Positions 48,410 through 57,872 are shown, counted from the stretch's first letter. The stretch: DNA of 64,000 nt from Anaerolineales bacterium (GCA_020634895.1 JACKAV010000006.1:124001-188000); one strand, 5' to 3'. The notes: generated by a model from the sequence alone, not told the origin. Translations and numbers: made by a program.

Positions 48410-49465
48410 TTATCCCACAACTTCCAGATTTACGAGCGGTACGATCACTGTTTCGTTGTTTTCAAGTTTTACTTCTGCGGCTTGAGCGCGCAATCCGCTG
48501 GGAAGGACAGTCAAGCCGGGTTTGATGGAAACAATGGAGCCGATCTTGCCCATTGCAGGCGGACGGCGTAATCTCACTTGCAAGCCCGGAACGAAGGTTT
48601 CCACATCGTTCGGCATTGGCGGTTCGGATGAGGTCGGTAATGGAATGAATATTTCCGGGCGTGAACCGCTGTAGCGGTCGAAGATCTCGGCATTCAAGGC
48701 AACTTCACGCTTTGAATTTGTGCTGAGCAGTTTATAGGCAGCCGAATTCATGGGGATTTCGCCAAACCCGTCTGTGACCAGTACCGGAAAACGCATTTCG
48801 CGCGCCTTTGGTAACAGCGAAGGCAGGATGCTTGAAGCGATCAAACCGCGTGCGGGCAGTTCTGCCAGCGCTTGCAGCGTTTCAACATTCTTGACCATAC
48901 CGCCAAGGATGATGGAGCCGCGCAGGCTGACATCGACACGTTCGGGAACCAGCACGGTTTCGGGTCCTTCCATGAGGTTGACCATTAGTCCCGCATCGAT
49001 GCGTCCGTTGCCCCATACGCCCTGGACGAGTCCGCCGGAGGTCTGGATCACAACGCCATGTTTCCCGATGATCTGTGTGACAGTGCCGGGGATGCCGGCG
49101 CGCAGTTCCATTTTGGCTTCGCCGACTTCAAGCAGAACCTGACCGCCGCCCACGGCAACCACGCGTCCTTCATGTTGTGCGCGGACCGTGCGGGGGAATA
49201 ATCCGCGCCCGACTGCGATCTCGGCATTTGCGGTGAGTTTATCGTCCATTTTGCATTTGATAAGGCGGTCTGCGGCGGCGGGGGAGACCTTCAAAATTTG
49301 CGCTACGTCGATAAGGATATGTTCGCGCGACCAGCGAGTTTCAGCAATAATTTCAGTGGCGCTCACTTTTTGTTGAACGCGCACCAGCACATTGCCGGAG
49401 ATCGGGAGGACGCGTTCGCGAACGATGGTGGTGAGACCAATAATATGGTGTACAGGTGCAAGCAT
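48410..49465 (-). CDS. unknown protein with barrel and KOW-like domains, paired with GlmL-like gene
   Basis: The 351-residue protein has no membrane helix. Residues 95-155 look like a lipoyl/biotinyl-type barrel (GRVVAVGGGQVLLEVGEAKMEL). Residues 170-250 form an alpha/beta segment (SIILGGMVKNVETLQALAEL). The C-terminus has a KOW-like end (GKIGSIVSIKPGLTVLPSG). I do not recognise the protein. The gap to the upstream GlmL-like gene is only 3 bp, so a complex of the two is plausible. It is the last gene of the seven-gene operon. Confidence 0.6.
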   Translation of the reverse strand: MLAPVHHIIGLTTIVRERVLPISGNVLVRVQQKVSATEIIAETRWSREHILIDVAQILKVSPAAADRLIKCKMDDKLTANAEIAVGRGLFPRTVRAQHEGRVVAVGGGQVLLEVGEAKMELRAGIPGTVTQIIGKHGVVIQTSGGLVQGVWGNGRIDAGLMVNLMEGPETVLVPERVDVSLRGSIILGGMVKNVETLQALAELPARGLIASSILPSLLPKAREMRFPVLVTDGFGEIPMNSAAYKLLSTNSKREVALNAEIFDRYSGSRPEIFIPLPTSSEPPMPNDVETFVPGLQVRLRRPPAMGKIGSIVSIKPGLTVLPSGLRAQAAEVKLENNETVIVPLVNLEVVG

Positions 49466-49468
49466 GGT

Positions 49469-51232
49469 CTATCCGCCTCCCAATGTCCAATTCCATTTTT
49501 TGATGAGCTCGCGTCTGCGAACGGGGTCGGACGGGAGATCGAGTGGACGTCCGCGCCCATCGAAGACGACACCCAAAGCGCCGCCTGTGATGGTGAGACC
49601 TTTTACGCCTCGTCCCGGACCGAAGCCGATATCCACGCCGCGGCTCACTTGAATGGTGATTTTGCCTGTTTCGCCGCTGGCAAGCGGAAGCGTTTCGAGG
49701 AAGCCGTATTTCAAATCCACTTTGGCTTCTGTACCGCTTTCGTAAACGACCTTTGCTTTTAGAATGGTCTGTCCATACCTGGCGGAGACCACGGGTGAAA
49801 TGACCGTTCCCACGCTGAGGAATGCGCCGGATTCGAGTACCTGCACAGGCAGAATATTATTTTGCGAGGCAGCGGCTCCGAGCATGGGCATCAGGTTGTT
49901 CTGGTCGAGGATGACGGTGGAGATGCCCACAGGTTGGACCGAGTCCAGGAGCAGGAGCAGGCTCTGACCGGGGCGCGAAGCGTCGCTTAGGGCTGAGCCT
50001 CCGGCGATGATGGGGTCAAAGAGCGGAGCGAGATTCGGTTTGATGGAGGCTGCATCCTTTGGAAAATCGTGCAAGGCTGCCTGCATGGCGAGGAACAATG
50101 CCTGCTTTGCAACCGCCTGTGAGATCGCGAAATCTTCTTTTGTGGCGGAGATGGCTGAGGGATATAGCGCCTTTTGATAGAGATAGTTTTGAATAACGCT
50201 GGGCGGAATGTCGAGCGAAGACCAGCGCAGGATGTCGTCTATGGTCGTGTAGTTCAGCAGGCTGGTGATATTTTCACCGAGACCGAAATGCGGGAATGTT
50301 TTTAGCACGGATTTATTTTGGAAACCGGCAGCGATCACTGCGGACGACGAACCGAGGTCCACACTGAGCAGCCCTTTGGGTGACCCGTATACTTTGGAGA
50401 GGAAGCGCACCATGCGCCCGGTCGCATATGCGGTGGGGAGGGTGTGCCCGCCTGCCCAAAGATCAAGCACATCCAATCCTTTGAGCTGTTTTTTGCGGAT
50501 GGTCATGGTCATTTGCGCCAACTCAAGTTCGGCGGGGTCGATGTCTTCGGTTTCCAGCGACGGTCGGATGTTGGGACTGAAATGGAGCGTGGATGCAAGC
50601 GAGCCAACCAACGTTTTTATTTCGTCTGCAAGTTTGTCGTTGCCTGCATATAGCACGGCAGGACGTTTTTCTTCCGGCATGAGATAGCTGGCAAGCCCAA
50701 TGGGCTCGAGCAGTTTTTGAACGGATCTTGAAGCGCCTCCATCCGTGCCGCCGGCGATGATGACCATATCCGGGCGGATGCGCAGGATGCTGTCTATCTG
50801 CTGTTCGGGTTTGCGCTGATCGCCGAGGTGGAGCGTATCCATAATGCGGGCGTAAGTGGATTCTGTAAGACGGCGGGCGCTGTCGAATGAAACATCCTTG
50901 AGCAGACCGACAACCAAAGCGCGAATGGATGGACCGGCAGAGATGGTGACCACTAGCGAGTCCACGCCGGAGCCGTCCGGCTGGCTGGGCATGATCAGGC
51001 TGCGGGCAGATGTTTCGAGCAGGGGCTTTTTCAGAATGTTCTGTAACGCTTCGATGGCATTTCGCGCGCCTTCAGAAACGTCCTTGACGGGAGCTTCAGC
51101 GGTGCTGGGCGCGACGCCGGAGGCGACGAAACGGTATTCGCCTTCGATCACGTCGAATAGAACTGCGCGGGTGTTTGCCGCGCCGACATCGATGGCAAGC
51201 AGGGAGTTGCTGGTGACCAGTGAAGTTGGCAT
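49469..51232 (-). CDS. GlmL/MutL-family ASKHA ATPase without a mutase partner
   Basis: The 587-residue protein has two actin-like ATPase halves: phosphate-1 loop LAIDVGAANTRAVLFD at the start, and the phosphate-2-like DLGSSSAVIAAG (about 293-304). This is the layout of GlmL/MutL, the protein next to glutamate mutase in Clostridium, whose role is thought to be reactivation. No B12-dependent mutase (GlmS/GlmE) is here; the neighbours are membrane proteins. It may power or scaffold a membrane complex, but that is inference. The gap to the next gene is 3 bp and to the previous gene 5 bp. Confidence 0.75.
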   Translation of the reverse strand: MPTSLVTSNSLLAIDVGAANTRAVLFDVIEGEYRFVASGVAPSTAEAPVKDVSEGARNAIEALQNILKKPLLETSARSLIMPSQPDGSGVDSLVVTISAGPSIRALVVGLLKDVSFDSARRLTESTYARIMDTLHLGDQRKPEQQIDSILRIRPDMVIIAGGTDGGASRSVQKLLEPIGLASYLMPEEKRPAVLYAGNDKLADEIKTLVGSLASTLHFSPNIRPSLETEDIDPAELELAQMTMTIRKKQLKGLDVLDLWAGGHTLPTAYATGRMVRFLSKVYGSPKGLLSVDLGSSSAVIAAGFQNKSVLKTFPHFGLGENITSLLNYTTIDDILRWSSLDIPPSVIQNYLYQKALYPSAISATKEDFAISQAVAKQALFLAMQAALHDFPKDAASIKPNLAPLFDPIIAGGSALSDASRPGQSLLLLLDSVQPVGISTVILDQNNLMPMLGAAASQNNILPVQVLESGAFLSVGTVISPVVSARYGQTILKAKVVYESGTEAKVDLKYGFLETLPLASGETGKITIQVSRGVDIGFGPGRGVKGLTITGGALGVVFDGRGRPLDLPSDPVRRRELIKKWNWTLGGG

Positions 51233-51237
51233 GATAC

Positions 51238-51939
51238 TTAGGGAATCCCGAGCAGAGTTTTGATAAAGATTACGAGTGAGGAAACTCGTTCGATAAAGGC
51301 GGTAAGCGCGGCAGCGTAGACACCGGCGAAGATCACGCCCAATGTAATTCCGATGAAGATGCGTCCGATCCAGGCGAATATATCAACCAGGACAAAACGC
51401 TTTGTAGAGCCATCCGGTTTTTGGCGCGCGCCGAAGTGGAAGTAGGCAAGTGAGGTGACCAAACCTAAAAGAATAACCCCTCCACTGAAACTGATTTCTA
51501 TCAACTCATTTGTAGGTTTATGGATGGCACCTTGAAAAAAGTTGATGGTCGCCATCACCTGTGGATTGATCGTGCCGGACAATGCACCGACGAGTGTCAC
51601 TGCGGCTCCGGCGCCCACAAGGAATGCCATGGTGATGCGGGCTGCTCCCGCAAAACGAGGCGAGATCTTCATCAAGATAAATCCCAGACCAAGCCACGGC
51701 ACAAAAAGAAGGAATGCATTGCTGTAATTACCGGTCTGGATGATCGTAGCTGTGGGCAGGAAGAGTTTGGGATACAGCACCTGCCAGAAAATGATCGCCG
51801 CGGCATACCCGGAGGCGACGCCCACGAAAAGATAGATCGCGATCTTGAAAAGCGGATTATCTCCGATCAAGTAGCTTAGGATCAGAACGGTGAATAAAAA
51901 TCCCAGCGCGCCGGTAATGAAGTCGATAGGGATGGGCAT
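51238..51939 (-). CDS. polytopic membrane protein of the seven-gene operon
   Basis: The 233-residue protein has about seven hydrophobic helices. The start at 51939 (MPIPIDFITG) is chosen because GAGGAATA precedes it; a longer frame to 52119 would overlap the upstream gene by 180 bases. No family is recognised. The stop is 5 bp before the GlmL-like gene. It may be a membrane anchor for the operon's complex. Confidence 0.6.
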   Translation of the reverse strand: MPIPIDFITGALGFLFTVLILSYLIGDNPLFKIAIYLFVGVASGYAAAIIFWQVLYPKLFLPTATIIQTGNYSNAFLLFVPWLGLGFILMKISPRFAGAARITMAFLVGAGAAVTLVGALSGTINPQVMATINFFQGAIHKPTNELIEISFSGGVILLGLVTSLAYFHFGARQKPDGSTKRFVLVDIFAWIGRIFIGITLGVIFAGVYAAALTAFIERVSSLVIFIKTLLGIP

Positions 51940-51940
51940 A

Positions 51941-54763
51941 TTATTCCTCTTCCTCCCTTGATGCGGAGCGTTCGCGCATGCCGAGCCCCAAACTGACCAG
52001 TCCGCCGCCGAACGTAAATAGAACGGCAAGCAGCATGCCGATGCTGTAGGCATCCCAATAATTGCGTGCCGTGCCGGGAAGTCCATTGTTGTATTGTTTT
52101 TCCAGGATCGCGCCGCCATATAGACCGGATACGATTCCCGCGACTTGACCGGAGTCGAAATATGGCTGGATCATGGGAGTTGCCTGTGCGCTGGAAACGA
52201 CAATGATCGGAACCGCCCCACGCACATCCTGCGTCTGTTCCACCCAGGTGCGGGCGGATTCGGCGCTGTCGGTGACGAGGATAATGGCGGCGAATTGATC
52301 TAACGAGGTCACACCCTGAAGCGGTGGAAGTTCCCAGGCGGGTTGGTTGGCAATATCTCTCGGAATGGAGTTCCACGGCTGCTGCGCGAATGAACGGATG
52401 CCCAACTGTCCGCCGGAGAGGTAACCCAGATTCAGGTAGGTGACTCCGCTTTGGTAGTTGCGTTGAACCAACGTCTTGGTAATGAAGCGTTCGGCGAGGA
52501 TCGCTCCAACTTCATTGCTGGCGATGAATGTCAGGCGCGGATGTTTCAATAGCAGCATATTGTCAAAGAAGGGGGCGGCTGCCGCTTCCATCTCACCGGC
52601 GCGGGCAGCTTCATAGTCAACCGCCACCAGCACGGGGGCGTTTTCAGGAATGGCTTGTTCGACCGCCACCGCAAAACCAAGCTCGCGCGGAACACCTACC
52701 GGCGTGGAAAAGATCTGTGTATTCAGGAAAGAAGTGGCAAGAGTTACGATCAAAAGAAGGGAAGTGATCACCCAGCGCAGTGTTCGTGACGCGCCAAGCG
52801 ACTTCTCTGAAGTGATCATTTCAGGAGCGGTTTCCGCAGCGAGGACCTGCTCCAAAATACTTGCGTGTTTTACCTGCTCGTTGCTTGCGTTAAGTTTGAG
52901 CGAATATGCCTTGGGCTTGCTGGTGGGATTAAACCCGACACCAGAGGGCAGAACGCCCTGAAGCCCTGCCAGCGCACCGCTCGACTCCATGGTCTGGTCG
53001 GCGGCGTTGGCGGCAGCCATGATCGGATTTTGCTCAGCGGGGCGCATGGCTTCCACCCAGGACGGAAGTGCGTCCGGCGCAAGTGCATCCGACCCGGTGA
53101 TCGGCTCGGGGACCACTGAAGATTGCGGTTTATCTATGGCATCAGAAAGCCAGTCGGGCATTTCTGTGAAAAGGTCTTCGCTGCTATCGGAGGAAAAAGC
53201 ATTTTCCGAAAATGCAGGCGCCGATCTAAGAGAACTATCTTCCTGCGGCTGCGATTCGGCAGTATCGGTTTCATTTTTCGGATCATCAAAGATCGAAGAT
53301 TTCGGAGCGGCAGCTTTCAACCAATCAGGCATATCGCCGGAAATCTCGTCTTGCGGCGCCGCTTCATCTTCATCCTGAGAAGGAGCCGTCTTTTCATCAG
53401 AGGAAAGCCATGCGGGAACGTTCGATTTTGCTTCGCCTTCGTCTTGCAGCCATCGCGGCGTGGAATCGACCTTTTTGGATGCTTCAGGTTTGGATGCGGG
53501 AGTCTCAGGTTCGGAAGACAGCCAGGAAGGAAGATCGTCTGTGGACAGGAACGGCTCAGACTCAGCCGAAGCTGATTCTTCGAATGGAGCTGCCTCTTCG
53601 CTGGAAACTCCACCCAAACCGCTCAACCAGTCTGGCGTTTCCGTCGACTTATCGGATGACGCAGGCGTTTGTTCCTGTTCAACCGCGCCGGTATTTCCCG
53701 ACATCTCATTAAACCAATCGGGAGCATCGGCGGATATATCAAACGGCGCAGAGGATTGTTCTTCTTCCGCAGCGTTCGAGTCCGCAGACATTTGCTTCAA
53801 CCAATCGGGCGTTTCTGCTGATTCCTCAAAGGGATGAGCGGTTTCAGGCGCTTTTTCCTCTTCCATTGATCCGGCTCTTGCAGACATTTGACTCAACCAG
53901 TCGGGCGTCTCGGAAGGCATATCGAATGACCCGGCGTCGGAGGCTGATGGTTCTTGTTCGGATGTGCTGGCGTCCGCAGCCATCTGTTTTAGCCAATCGG
54001 GAGTATCGGTTGGTTCGAAGGGTTCAGCCGCCGGTTCTTGTTGTCCGCCCTGGTCAAACCAATCTGATCCGCCAAAGGGAGTCTCTTCTGAAGTGGAAGA
54101 CACAGGCTGTTCTCCTGCATCCGCAGCCATTTGCTTCAACCAATCGGGCGTTTCCTCGGAAGCGGGCGCAGAAGACGGTGCGGCAGAGGCATCGAACGAG
54201 GGCGCTGGTTGAGACTCTTGTTCGTTGTTTGTTTCGCGGAACCAGTCGGTCAGTTCATCTTTCTCATCCGCGCCGGGTTGGGGAGATTGCAGTCCCGCAA
54301 GCCAGTCTGGGACTTCCCCTTCTTCAGCAGATGGTCCGCTTTGCGGAAAGTCACCTGTCTTGCCGGTTTCGACCCAGTGTGTGCCGGAAACTTCAGGTTC
54401 TTCTGTTTTTTGTTTTGGGGGTTCGGCTGATCCAGTAATGCTGGCAAGCCAGTCGGGAATCTCTTCGTCGTCTTCATCCCCGGCTTGGGATTGCAGACCA
54501 GCTAACAGGTCCATGCCGGAGGCGGCGGGTTTGGCTGCTTCAACCTTTGAATCTTCGGCAGACTCGTCAGTTTCCTTTGCGGATTCGCGCGCATCCCGCA
54601 ACCATTGGGGAAGAATGGCTTCCAATTCGCCGGTGTCTTTGTGTACCGGGGATTGACCGGGTTGGAAGGAAGCGTCAGCGAGTGGAGACTGACAGCGTTG
54701 GCAGACCTTTTGGTCTGACGGGTTTTCCGCGCCGCAAACGGGGCATTGGATCATCTCTGCCAT
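51941..54763 (-). CDS. zinc-ribbon protein with repeated W-centred motifs and C-terminal membrane segments
   Basis: This 940-residue protein starts with a zinc ribbon (CPVCGAEN, then CQRCQS, residues 8-24). Residues 50-560 are acidic and disordered, with about 17 short motifs of the form PDWL or near it (IPDWLASI, TPDWLKQM, APDWFNEM, LPSWVEAM), spaced some 15-45 residues apart. The first helix is at about 670-690, then an extracytoplasmic alpha/beta domain (FAVAVEQAIPENAPVLVAVDYEAARAGEM), and a second helix near 910-930 with a charged end. The many W motifs look like binding sites for a repeated partner. No family is recognised. It begins directly after the next gene's stop, with no gap. Confidence 0.7.
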   Translation of the reverse strand: MAEMIQCPVCGAENPSDQKVCQRCQSPLADASFQPGQSPVHKDTGELEAILPQWLRDARESAKETDESAEDSKVEAAKPAASGMDLLAGLQSQAGDEDDEEIPDWLASITGSAEPPKQKTEEPEVSGTHWVETGKTGDFPQSGPSAEEGEVPDWLAGLQSPQPGADEKDELTDWFRETNNEQESQPAPSFDASAAPSSAPASEETPDWLKQMAADAGEQPVSSTSEETPFGGSDWFDQGGQQEPAAEPFEPTDTPDWLKQMAADASTSEQEPSASDAGSFDMPSETPDWLSQMSARAGSMEEEKAPETAHPFEESAETPDWLKQMSADSNAAEEEQSSAPFDISADAPDWFNEMSGNTGAVEQEQTPASSDKSTETPDWLSGLGGVSSEEAAPFEESASAESEPFLSTDDLPSWLSSEPETPASKPEASKKVDSTPRWLQDEGEAKSNVPAWLSSDEKTAPSQDEDEAAPQDEISGDMPDWLKAAAPKSSIFDDPKNETDTAESQPQEDSSLRSAPAFSENAFSSDSSEDLFTEMPDWLSDAIDKPQSSVVPEPITGSDALAPDALPSWVEAMRPAEQNPIMAAANAADQTMESSGALAGLQGVLPSGVGFNPTSKPKAYSLKLNASNEQVKHASILEQVLAAETAPEMITSEKSLGASRTLRWVITSLLLIVTLATSFLNTQIFSTPVGVPRELGFAVAVEQAIPENAPVLVAVDYEAARAGEMEAAAAPFFDNMLLLKHPRLTFIASNEVGAILAERFITKTLVQRNYQSGVTYLNLGYLSGGQLGIRSFAQQPWNSIPRDIANQPAWELPPLQGVTSLDQFAAIILVTDSAESARTWVEQTQDVRGAVPIIVVSSAQATPMIQPYFDSGQVAGIVSGLYGGAILEKQYNNGLPGTARNYWDAYSIGMLLAVLFTFGGGLVSLGLGMRERSASREEEE

Positions 54764-55378
54764 TTATTTACCCCCATACGGACGGTCCGCGCCGAAGAGG
54801 ACGCGCAAGCCGGTGGTCAATGTTCCCAACGCCACGCCGATTAGGATTCCGCGCGCGCCGCCAAGCGCCCAGACCTGTGTGATCCACGGACGGAGCAATG
54901 TGCCGACAAAGGGCACATCGCCAAAAGGCAGTGTGGCGGAGCCGAGGAAAATGATTCCTGCTGTAACGATAAAGATGATGCCCATCAAATCAGCTCTGCG
55001 GCGCAGGAGCCGTACGGCAGCATAGAGAAGGGAAACGGCAAGTAATCCCATCAATGATGCTTCCACCGGAACGATAATTCCGTTCAATGCAAAGGCTTGC
55101 ATATATGGATGCTGCGGTTTGAGAATGATGCCGAAGATAAACGTGGCAAACAGACCGATGACAAGAATGGCGCTGTACACGGCGTTCCTGTCGCGGTGAC
55201 CGATCTTATCGAGGTGGACGATCGCGATGTTGAAAAATCCGACCAGCGCGGCTGCACCAGCGAGGATGATCGCCCAATCAAGTAGGAGAATCTGCAATGG
55301 CGCAGCCTGCGGGAAGAAGTACCCAAGCAGGACTAAAAATCCCACAGCGATGGCAATGATTGCGGTCAGAATGCGCAT
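54764..55378 (-). CDS. polytopic membrane protein of the seven-gene operon
   Basis: The 204-residue protein has six or seven hydrophobic helices with short loops (GHRDRNAVYS, RRRADLMG). No family is recognised. It is joined with no gap to its neighbours on both sides. It is likely a core membrane component of the operon's complex, by context. Confidence 0.6.
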   Translation of the reverse strand: MRILTAIIAIAVGFLVLLGYFFPQAAPLQILLLDWAIILAGAAALVGFFNIAIVHLDKIGHRDRNAVYSAILVIGLFATFIFGIILKPQHPYMQAFALNGIIVPVEASLMGLLAVSLLYAAVRLLRRRADLMGIIFIVTAGIIFLGSATLPFGDVPFVGTLLRPWITQVWALGGARGILIGVALGTLTTGLRVLFGADRPYGGK

Positions 55379-56110
55379 TTAGATGACCCCCACGAATTTG
55401 GCTGTCGCTCCACCCAATATGACAAGGATGATCACCCAGCGGAAGATATCCTGTACGGTGAGGCTGGCAGCGTGGGTTGCATCCGAATTGAGATAAGCTC
55501 CCGCCGCGAAAAGTTCTTCGCCGATGAGCGGGTCTTGTGTATTCGCGTAAAGAATGGATTGCCCGGCGAGGTCGTCGCTGGCACCGATCAAGTTGACATT
55601 GTTGCGGTCGGATGATTCGGTCAGCAATCCAACTTCCGCGCCGACATGACCGATCACGATGTTTGTTGAGACGTTTTCATCCTGTGCGATGTGCATGGCT
55701 CCGGCGGCATAGCTGAAAGGGGTAAGTCCTGTTACACGACCGGAGGTGGGGACGTAGAGTTCGTCCACGCCGGCGGCTTGATAACCGGCTTGCAACGTGT
55801 CCTGGGTCAACAGACCAAGCGCCGGGTCCCCAGCCGAGGCGACCGAGGGCATGTCACTGACGGATGTGCGCTCGGCAATATTCCGCAGTAAAGCCAGTCC
55901 GGCAAAGGCGGATCCGCCGCGCGCGTAAAGCAGACTGCCGCGTCCGAGTGAGATATGCAGACGTTTGCCGTCTTCGATGCTTAACCCGAGGGCGTGTGCG
56001 AGTTTGGTAAAGGCTGGAATCTCACGCAGCTGCGCGGGAGACCGTTGCTTCCATAACGTAATACCCCCCAATAAGATTGCGGCAATGACAAGGATGATAA
56101 GTGAGGTCAT
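55379..56110 (-). CDS. membrane-tethered alpha/beta protein of the seven-gene operon
   Basis: The 243-residue protein has one helix at each end (residues 4-20 and 222-242). In between lies a soluble domain with Gly/Ala-rich strands (LHISLGRGSLLYARGGSAFAGLALL, NIVIGHVGAEVGLL). The domain resembles the extracytoplasmic part of the 940-residue protein downstream in its style, but relation is unproven. Its ATG overlaps the stop of the small first gene by four bases. Confidence 0.6.
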   Translation of the reverse strand: MTSLIILVIAAILLGGITLWKQRSPAQLREIPAFTKLAHALGLSIEDGKRLHISLGRGSLLYARGGSAFAGLALLRNIAERTSVSDMPSVASAGDPALGLLTQDTLQAGYQAAGVDELYVPTSGRVTGLTPFSYAAGAMHIAQDENVSTNIVIGHVGAEVGLLTESSDRNNVNLIGASDDLAGQSILYANTQDPLIGEELFAAGAYLNSDATHAASLTVQDIFRWVIILVILGGATAKFVGVI

Positions 56111-56352
56111 GAACCCGCTCCATGGTTACTTAAAAATGCGGCAAAAGCACGGGTTTCGTTCTCATCTTCCAACATGCCGGCGATCGCATCAAGTTGATCG
56201 TTCTTGATAAAACCGCCGCCAAAATAAATCGCCTGCGCTCCGAGCAGGGCGAATGGACTTCCTGCTTCAAGAAACGAGGCGACGAGGGAGTGAAGTTGAT
56301 AACGGCGCAAGGACTCAGCCCAGCGTTGCCAAAATTCGCGCGTTGACTTCAT
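56107..56352 (-). CDS. small soluble protein, first gene of the seven-gene operon
   Basis: The 81-residue protein is mainly helical (FWQRWAESLRRYQLHSLVASFLEAG) and has a conserved-looking middle (SPFALLGAQAIYFGGGFI). No family is recognised. The 4-bp overlap with the next gene (ATGA) supports co-expression. The 124-bp gap upstream contains the glgC terminator and an AT-rich stretch with TATAAT-like bases that may be the operon promoter. Confidence 0.55.
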   Translation of the reverse strand: MKSTREFWQRWAESLRRYQLHSLVASFLEAGSPFALLGAQAIYFGGGFIKNDQLDAIAGMLEDENETRAFAAFLSNHGAGS

Positions 56353-56439
56353 AATTAATGCGAGTATAGCATAATTTTAATGTTGACCCTATCGCATTGC
56401 CGTCTAAAATGTTACAGTTTTGTGAAATTTTATAAAGAA

Positions 56440-56471
56440 AGACCCCAAAGAGACTTTCTTCTTTGGGGTCT
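56440..56471 (-). terminator. terminator after glgC
   Basis: AGACCCCAAAG and CTTTGGGGTCT pair with a ten-base loop. On the minus strand TTCTTTAT follows. Confidence 0.75.
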
Positions 56472-56476
56472 GGTGT

Positions 56477-57724
56477 TTACGGGGCTATGACCGTGTTCGG
56501 CGGGATTTCCACATCCTTTGGAATGATGACAATGCCGTCGCGGACGTACCATTTTTCATTGTCAATGTCTGCGTCCCGCGGGAAGGGACGGATGGTGACA
56601 TTTTCGCCAATGCGGACGTTCTTATCAAGAATGGCGCCTTCGATATGACAATTTGGTCCAATGCCAATGGGAATCTCGCCCCAGTCTCGCTCGAAATAAT
56701 CCGAACCCATCAAAATGCAATCCTTGATAACGCATCCCGCCGCGATTTTGCTGCGAATACCGATGATGGAATGTTCGATCCTGGATTTCAAAACGCGGCT
56801 GCCTTCTGCCACCAAAACATCCTTTAACTGGCTGTCTTCCACAATGGAAGCAGGCAGGTAACGGGTATCGGTGTAGATGGGCAGTTTGGCATCGTAAAAG
56901 TCAAAGGACGAATCAGAACGGGTCAGCATCAGGTTCGTTTCGTAGAACGAGCGGATCGTTCCAATGTCCTGCCAGTAGCCGTCGAAGTCGAACCCAAACA
57001 CTTCGTGAGTCTTGATCGCCGCAGGGATGATGTCGCCGCCAAAGTCATCGTGATCGGGAAAACTGTTGATGAGGTCCACCAGCACCTTGGTGTTGAACAT
57101 GTAGATTCCCATCGAACCCAGATACGGGCGCTCAGGATCGTCACGACTGACGAACATCTTCTGGACTTCCGGGTCTTTGGGCTTTTCTGTGAAGTCAGTG
57201 ATCTTGCCATCGGACTCACGCTTCAGGACTCCGAAGCGGCTGACCTCTTCCTTCGAAACGGGCTGCACAGCGACGGTGATATCCGCCTTATTCGCCCAGT
57301 GATATTCCGCCATCGCCTTGTAGTCCATCCGGTAAAGATGGTCGCCTGCAAGGATCAACACATACGTTGCGCCGGTTGCCTGGATCTCAAGCATCTGCTT
57401 GCGGACAGCATCTGCCGTCCCCTGATACCAGTCCGCGCTTTCCATGGTCTGTTCTGCCGCCCATATCTGCACCCAACCCTGATGGAACGAATCGAAGTTA
57501 TAGGTGCGGGTGATATGCCGGTGCAGCGACACGGAATTGAACTGCGTCAGAATGGCGATGCGAAAAATTTCTGAATTTATACAATTACTGATTGGGATGT
57601 CGATCAAGCGGTACTTGCCCGCAATGGGCACGGCAGGTTTTGATCGCATTTGTGTGAGCGGGTAAAGTCGCGCTCCGCGTCCACCCCCAAGGATCACTGC
57701 CAGGACTTCGTTGTATGACGACAT
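56477..57724 (-). CDS. glgC: glucose-1-phosphate adenylyltransferase
   Basis: The 415-residue protein has the nucleotidyltransferase loop GGGRGARLYPLT (residues 13-24), KPAVPIAGKYRLIDIPISNC, GTADAVRKQ and a C-terminal left-handed beta-helix with LDKNVRIGENVTIRP. It makes ADP-glucose for glycogen synthesis. No other glycogen gene is adjacent; the phosphohexomutase 9 kb away could supply its substrate. GGAGG precedes the ATG. A 34-residue microprotein gene lies 43 bp upstream on the same strand. Confidence 0.95.
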   Translation of the reverse strand: MSSYNEVLAVILGGGRGARLYPLTQMRSKPAVPIAGKYRLIDIPISNCINSEIFRIAILTQFNSVSLHRHITRTYNFDSFHQGWVQIWAAEQTMESADWYQGTADAVRKQMLEIQATGATYVLILAGDHLYRMDYKAMAEYHWANKADITVAVQPVSKEEVSRFGVLKRESDGKITDFTEKPKDPEVQKMFVSRDDPERPYLGSMGIYMFNTKVLVDLINSFPDHDDFGGDIIPAAIKTHEVFGFDFDGYWQDIGTIRSFYETNLMLTRSDSSFDFYDAKLPIYTDTRYLPASIVEDSQLKDVLVAEGSRVLKSRIEHSIIGIRSKIAAGCVIKDCILMGSDYFERDWGEIPIGIGPNCHIEGAILDKNVRIGENVTIRPFPRDADIDNEKWYVRDGIVIIPKDVEIPPNTVIAP

Positions 57725-57767
57725 AAGGAGCCTCCTGGATTTGTTTCAGGAATGAAGAACGATGCTC

Positions 57768-57872
57768 CTATTTTACACCCATCAACCTTCGGATGCGGTC
57801 AATTATATAGACGAATGGATATGCCAGCAGAATAAGAATATCAATCAAAAAAAAGAACACATAAAGTTTCAT
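57768..57872 (-). CDS. 34-residue single-helix microprotein upstream of glgC
   Basis: An ATG at 57872 preceded by GAGGAGGAG (spacing about seven to eight) opens a 34-codon frame. It encodes one hydrophobic helix (YVFFFLIDILILLAYPFVYII) and a basic tail (DRIRRLMGVK). A sigma-70-like promoter lies 55-60 bases upstream and glgC follows 43 bp later. No family is recognised; a small membrane protein is likely. Confidence 0.55.
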   Translation of the reverse strand: MKLYVFFFLIDILILLAYPFVYIIDRIRRLMGVK

